Part shown: in pieces, positions 5,482 to 7,205 of the stretch
Numbering within the stretch: the first letter of the stretch is position 1
Layout of the letters: each line of letters begins with the position of its first letter
From: a bacterium
GTDB lineage: Bacteria > SZUA-79 > Acidulodesulfobacterales > Acidulodesulfobacteraceae
Reading direction: 5' to 3'
Assembly: GCA_021821565.1 (NCBI GenBank)
Contig: JAKACI010000076.1
Coordinates: forward strand, 1 to 7,205
DNA: 7,205 bases
The notes under the pieces: model-generated
Databases searched by the model: none
Told to the model about the DNA's origin: nothing
What the model saw: only the letters and a program-made list of their open reading frames with translations
Position numbers and translations under genes: made by a program

Positions 5482-7205
5482 CTATACTTTGAGGACAGAT
5501 AAAAAAGCCTCCTGCGGTATTTCAACCGAGCCGATATTTTTCATCTTTTTTTTGCCTTCTTTTTGTTTTTCAAGCAGCTTTCTTTTTCTTGTTATATCGC
5601 CGCCGTAGCATTTGGCAAGTACATTTTTTCTAAGAGCTTTAATTTCTTCTCTTGCTATAATTTTAGAACCTATTTGCGCCTGAATAACAACTTCAAACAT
5701 CTGTCTCGGGATTAACTCTTTTAATTTTTCAACTATATTACGTCCTCTTATAAAAGCTTTATCTTTGTGCGCAATAACGGAAAGAGCATCTACGGGTTCT
5801 TTATTGACAAGTATTTCAAGTTTGATCATTTCCGACCGTCTGTATCCGGAAGTATCGTAATCAAAAGATGCATAACCTTTAGACAGTGATTTCAGCTGGT
5901 CATAAAAATCAAGAACAATCTCGGAAAGGGGTAATTCATATACAAGCAATACTCTTTGTTTTGTAATATATTTAAGTTCTATTTGAATTCCTCTTTTTTC
6001 AATGCAAAGAGTCATTATCTTGCCTAAATATTCTGTAGGGACATAAATATTTGCATGTATAAACGGCTCTTCAATATAATTTACTTCCTGCATGGGTATT
6101 TCTTTTGAAGAAGGAAATTTTGCGGGGTTTAAAGCTTCCTTGACTTCACCTTTATTAGTTATAATTTTATAAAGCACTGTAGGCGATGTTGTAATTAAAT
6201 TTAAATTATATTCCCTCTCCAACCGTTCTACGATAATTTCCATATGCAGCAGCCCAAGAAAACCGCACCTGAAACCAAATCCTAAAGCTAAAGAAGTTTC
6301 AGGCTCATAAGTAAAAGAAGAGTCGTTAAGTTTTAGCCTTTCTATTGAATCTTTAAGCTCTTGATAATCATCTGAATCTATCGGATAAATTCCTGCGAAT
6401 ACCATTGGTTGAGGTTCTTTAAATCCTACAAGAGGGCTATCGGTAGGATTAGATACTATTGTGACGGTATCTCCTATTTTAAATCTGCTGGAATCTTTTA
6501 TATTTGCGATAATACAGCCCACTTCTCCTGCGCTTAGCTGCGGCAGCACCTTCATATGCGGAGAATAAACTCCGACTTTTTGAACTTCATAAGATTTGCC
6601 TGAGCTCATAAGTAAAATATTATCTCCCGCCTTAACGCTGCCGTTAAATATTCTGACAAGAGCAACGACTCCCTGATAGGAATCAAACCAGGAATCAAAG
6701 ACTAAAGCTTTTAGCGGAGCTTCAGGGTCTCCTTCTGGAGGAGGAATTTTCCTGACGATATCATCAAGAATCTCTTTTATACCTATTCCTTCTTTGGCGC
6801 TTGCAAGAATGGCTCCGTTTGCATCTAATCCGACTATTTCTTCAATTTCCTGCTTAGTTTTTTCAATATCTGCGCTTGGCAAATCTATTTTGTTAATTAC
6901 AGGAATAATATTGAGATTCATATCGGAAGCAATATAAACATTTGCGAGAGTTTGTGCTTCAACTCCCTGAGAAGCGTCAACTATGAGTAATGCACCTTCG
7001 CAAGCAGCTAAAGATTTTGAAACTTCGTAAGAAAAATCAACATGTCCTGGTGTATCAATTAAGTTTAATATATAAGGTTTGCCTTCAAAATTATATTTAA
7101 GCCTTACGGTTTGAGCTTTTATCGTTATACCCCTCTCACGCTCAAGCTCCATATTATCAAGAAATTGCGAAACTTTTTCACGGTCGTTGATAGTTCCCGT
7201 AAATT
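5482..7205 (-). CDS. lepA: Elongation factor 4 (LepA), ribosome back-translocase GTPase (5' end beyond window)
   Basis: LepA is a translational GTPase that binds ribosomes and is linked to back-translocation and initiation or assembly. The frame is open to the right edge: 17 further codons ([17 protein letters not shown]) precede the internal Met at 7152, so that ATG is not the true start. About 573 residues are visible against a usual length near 600. The P-loop (normally AHIDHGKST) lies off the edge. Visible GTPase motifs, counting from the 7152 Met, are RGITIKAQT (7-15, switch I), DTPGHVDF (33-40), NKID (87-90) and SAKEG (118-122). Domain II and the elongation-factor domains follow, including [14 protein letters not shown]. 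The LepA-specific tail ends with [20 protein letters not shown] and [13 protein letters not shown], which separates it from EF-G. It precedes lepB, a common pairing. Confidence 0.98.
   Translation of the reverse strand, partial: FTGTINDREKVSQFLDNMELERERGITIKAQTVRLKYNFEGKPYILNLIDTPGHVDFSYEVSKSLAACEGALLIVDASQGVEAQTLANVYIASDMNLNIIPVINKIDLPSADIEKTKQEIEEIVGLDANGAILASAKEGIGIKEILDDIVRKIPPPEGDPEAPLKALVFDSWFDSYQGVVALVRIFNGSVKAGDNILLMSSGKSYEVQKVGVYSPHMKVLPQLSAGEVGCIIANIKDSSRFKIGDTVTIVSNPTDSPLVGFKEPQPMVFAGIYPIDSDDYQELKDSIERLKLNDSSFTYEPETSLALGFGFRCGFLGLLHMEIIVERLEREYNLNLITTSPTVLYKIITNKGEVKEALNPAKFPSSKEIPMQEVNYIEEPFIHANIYVPTEYLGKIMTLCIEKRGIQIELKYITKQRVLLVYELPLSEIVLDFYDQLKSLSKGYASFDYDTSGYRRSEMIKLEILVNKEPVDALSVIAHKDKAFIRGRNIVEKLKELIPRQMFEVVIQAQIGSKIIAREEIKALRKNVLAKCYGGDITRKRKLLEKQKEGKKKMKNIGSVEIPQEAFLSVLKV

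Noticed and set aside
7150..7152. lepA start at the Met at 7152
   Set aside because: Upstream codons still read conserved LepA sequence ([16 protein letters not shown]), so the real start is beyond the window.

Overview
The window is a strongly AT-rich bacterial chromosomal segment with every recognisable gene on the minus strand. In transcription order (right to left) it holds lepA (5' end cut off), lepB, pyrR, pyrB, pyrC and carA (3' end cut off). These are the ribosomal back-translocase EF4, signal peptidase I, and a pyrimidine-biosynthesis run of PyrR, aspartate carbamoyltransferase, class I dihydroorotase and the carbamoyl-phosphate synthase small subunit. From memory, the order lepA-lepB-pyrR-pyrB-pyrC-carA resembles Geobacter and related deltaproteobacterial-type genomes. 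The very AT-rich composition points to a low-GC member or neighbour of that lineage rather than Geobacter itself. This placement is inference, not a search result.

Layout: 1-1082 carA; 1083-1415 a 333-nt gap with a perfect AT palindrome, an inverted pair of REP-like hairpin sequences, and a 63-bp tandem duplication that copies the 3' end of pyrC; 1416-2705 pyrC; 2766-3692 pyrB; 3693-3956 a gap with seven perfect copies of a 16-bp tandem repeat and a candidate pyrB promoter; 3957-4490 pyrR (TTG start); 4506-5147 lepB; 5148-5481 an extremely AT-rich gap with a 29-bp direct repeat and a candidate lepB promoter; 5482-7205 lepA.

The pyr genes supply the first three steps of UMP synthesis: carbamoyl phosphate from glutamine (CarA, with CarB presumably beyond the left edge), carbamoyl aspartate (PyrB), and dihydroorotate (PyrC). 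PyrR is a candidate uracil/UMP-responsive regulator of the run. No pyrI regulatory subunit is present between pyrB and its neighbours. lepA and lepB are housekeeping genes for translation and protein export.

The genes are ordinary and intact as far as they are visible. I found no undescribed multi-gene system. The unusual content is between genes: the exact 16-bp array in the pyrR-pyrB spacer, the duplicated pyrC tail, the REP-like inverted pair, and the lack of Shine-Dalgarno sequences before most starts.
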